From contig CAIIXF020000001.1 in NCBI GenBank assembly GCA_903813345.2, positions 18,869,915-18,929,914 of the forward strand: DNA of 60,000 bases, given 5' to 3'. The notes under the pieces were generated by a model. That model did no database searches and was not told the DNA's origin. It saw nothing but the letters and a program-made list of their open reading frames with translations. A program made the translations under genes and the position numbers. This DNA comes from Owenia fusiformis. Lineage: Eukaryota > Annelida > Polychaeta > Sabellida > Oweniidae. Of this stretch, positions 57,850 through 60,000 are shown in pieces (positions within the stretch are counted from its first letter, which is position 1; each line of letters starts with the position of its first letter).

Positions 57850-59772
57850 TCATTTTTTCTCCTCCTTCGCTTTCGAGTCCTTTTTCAATACATCCAGATC
57901 AATTTCGATATCGGGGAGCGGCTCCCGCCAATATGTAAATGTGCTATATTCCTTAGGTGCATGAAAATGCTGACCTGGTTCTGGTCCATCAACTGTATCA
58001 TGTACAGGTGGGAAGAAGTGATCCACGACGTCATTGAGACCGGTATATGATGTCTGAAAGGTTTGCGAGAGTTCATGTTTCACCTCTCCACGGTGATTGA
58101 TTGTGAAAATATGTGTACGAGGTATACCAACTGCTAAGTATGTCCAGACATCCTGGAATATAGATTTCATCAACATTTACAAAAATGACTAACAATTACA
58201 TGATGCATTGTTCTTTGAATAAATGCACAATTTGTGAGATGTTAATTTATAATTGTTTCTTCAAATTCACTGATTGTATAGTGATATTTATGACATGAAA
58301 AACTGAAAATTAACTAAAATGTTATCGCACATTAATGAGCAGGTATGACCTTGATAAATAAATAAAATTAAAAACAGTTTCCGTAAAATGACCATCATAC
58401 ATTTTTTTCATCAATAGGACTGAAATGTATACTTACATTGACTTTGTTGCCATAGCCTGCATAGAATGGGTTCCTATTACTAGGAAAGAGAGTGGCAATA
58501 TCTCTAAGACAGGCAATTTTGAACTCTTCAGGCTTCTTCTCAATCACCTCTCTGAAACAATACATTGGAACAACTGTTTAATCAATGACTAAGGAACTCA
58601 GCATTTATTGCATCAGATTTTCTTCAGAATTATTCCTGTACAATTGTTTAAGTGGTTGAGTGCCAAAATGTTGATCATAGGCTTTTCAAAGTTATGATGT
58701 AAACTGCCAAGATCAGCCAAGAGAGCTTAGTATAGTATGGATCACATAGACACAGATTCTTTAGAATTACACAGGCAGGATTGTTAAACTAGTGAGCAAT
58801 AAGAGCTGACCATGTCCCGTGTATGAATCACATTATCACAATGACATTATATTATATTCACTACAATGTACAAAAGAGCCAGGATGGCAAATCCCAGAGT
58901 CCAACAGTATTTTGATTAATTTCTCAGTTTATTTTTACATCAATGGCAGTATGTGTCCTTGCAAAACCAGAACTAAAGAAAAAGTGTAGACGAAACTTAC
59001 TTCTGAAATGCAGTGACAAGAGAAGAAGGAGACAGGAACATGGGACCATCAGGCAATGCCAACTCCCCTTGGCGGATGCTCTTCAGATAATCCCTGGTAA
59101 TCTTGGACTGTCCTATGGCACGAGCAGAGAGGTACATGAACCTGTAGCCATTATTCTGCACTGATGTATATAGAGATGTAACACCAATCTGGGACCAGTC
59201 TTTTCCTATCATTGGTAATACTTGGCCAAGCACATCCGACCTAGAGGAAGTAATATACATATATGCTTATAAAAATCAAAACTACAAATGTATGTTTTTA
59301 TTTATGAGACTTAACATAAGTAACATTTTAAATACTAAAGTACATCATATCTTATTTCACTTTAAATTAAAAGGTTAACATTGTAATGTCATTTTACCTT
59401 CTAATATGCACTAGAAAAGTACATATAGCAACAGAAATATTACAGTGATCAATCAAAAAGAATAAATATCAAAACAGGGTATTAGCATGCAAAATGTCAC
59501 CACCTGCCATTTGTTACAAACACCGAAAGCTAAACGCTGTCCACAAATAATTTGGAAACTATAACAATATGTCACCACTTGTGATGGCATAACAAACATT
59601 ATACATAGAGATTGAATGCTCACTTGGTAATGGTCCCATCAATGTCAGAGACGATGATCTTGTCATTATAATTCCAGAGATAGATATAGGAGGTGCAGCG
59701 ACTGGTGCCCTGGTACTGTGTAGTAACTGAGTAAGTAACCTCATTGGGACCTTCCTTTAGGTTAAGGGCTCC
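57850..59772 (-). CDS. LPIN: Lipin, Mg-dependent phosphatidate phosphatase, C-terminal exons (5' partial)
   Basis: Exons in transcript order: 59772-59624, 59240-59001, 58551-58437, 58152-57850, all GT-AG and in phase; upstream exons are outside the window. Lipin converts phosphatidate to diacylglycerol for triglyceride and phospholipid synthesis, and vertebrate lipins also act in the nucleus. Exon 1 encodes [17 protein letters not shown] and the HAD catalytic motif DIDGT (DxDxT). Next comes [12 protein letters not shown], which sits where vertebrate lipins have LGHIL (the LxxIL co-activator motif; Val replaces Ile), then [15 protein letters not shown]. Exon 3 has [15 protein letters not shown]. 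The last exon has [12 protein letters not shown] and [13 protein letters not shown], then a short Lys/Glu tail. All expected parts of the LNS2 phosphatase domain are present. Confidence 0.96.
59476..59593 (+). repeat. Dispersed family A copy in a lipin intron
   Basis: GGGTATTAGCATGCAAAATG, TCACCACCTGCCATTTGTTA, TTGGAAACTATAACAATATG, then TCACCACTTGTGATGGCATA. It lies ~30 bp from the lipin exon at 59624. Confidence 0.75.
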
Positions 59773-60000
59773 CTGAGAAAAAACACATTTTCAAGTTATA
59801 AGGGGGAAGGATGAGAATTATGTTTTTCAAATTGTATACACATGTTCTGAATTCATTATATTGTATTTTATTTCAATGCAACATCAAATTCATGGAATTG
59901 AATATTAAACCAGACAGATTGGTCACTGCTAATTTACACTTTATAATTATTAGTAATATAGATAGATGGCATGACAATCTTAGTTATATGAGTTCAATCT
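59773..60000. other. Lipin intron sequence at the window edge
   Basis: AT-rich sequence upstream of the first visible lipin exon, with no further exon recognised. Confidence 0.5.

Noticed and set aside
1-60000. tRNA, rRNA or retroviral/LTR-retrotransposon coding regions
   Set aside because: I looked for cloverleaf-type clusters and for reverse-transcriptase or integrase motifs and saw none. Short or decayed copies could be missed without a search tool.

Overview
This is AT-rich animal nuclear DNA, most likely from a marine or other invertebrate bilaterian. The genes are split by many GT-AG introns with consistent phases. They are recognisable metazoan families, and the introns are filled with short inverted-repeat elements. 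I see no sign of prokaryotic, organellar or viral origin. I cannot fix the phylum from sequence alone.

Eight genes can be modelled, six of them completely. From left to right: the 3' exons of a clan-2-type cytochrome P450 (+, 1974-3659); an unrecognised five-exon gene for a lysine-rich, coiled-coil protein (+, 6101-8712); a LAPTM4-type lysosomal four-pass membrane protein spread over 13.5 kb (-, 26859-13381); an OSER1 homologue (-, 32492-28816); PIGW, the GPI-anchor inositol acyltransferase (-, 41626-37103); a TraB-domain protein (+, 44809-48647); a secreted Frizzled-CRD plus laminin-G protein (-, 53730-48942); and the 3' exons of a lipin phosphatidate phosphatase (-, 59772-57850). The genes have unrelated housekeeping or signalling roles and do not form a pathway.

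Roughly half of the window is non-coding and repeat-rich. The LAPTM4 introns hold a 4.4-kb foldback element (15065-19455). Its two 1,466-bp arms flank a satellite that itself reverses orientation, and each arm carries two units with an octamer palindrome and a CRE palindrome at fixed spacing. At least ten other inverted-repeat elements are visible, several with target-site duplications (9, 5, 5, TTAA and TA). Three dispersed short families recur across the window (called A, B and C here).

The most striking locus is 49926-52422. A 1,249-bp segment is tandemly duplicated almost without change. It carries a laminin-G exon of the Frizzled/LamG gene on one strand and a broken beta-1,3-galactosyltransferase-like sequence on the other. 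The duplicated exon is 193 bp long, so using both copies would break the reading frame.
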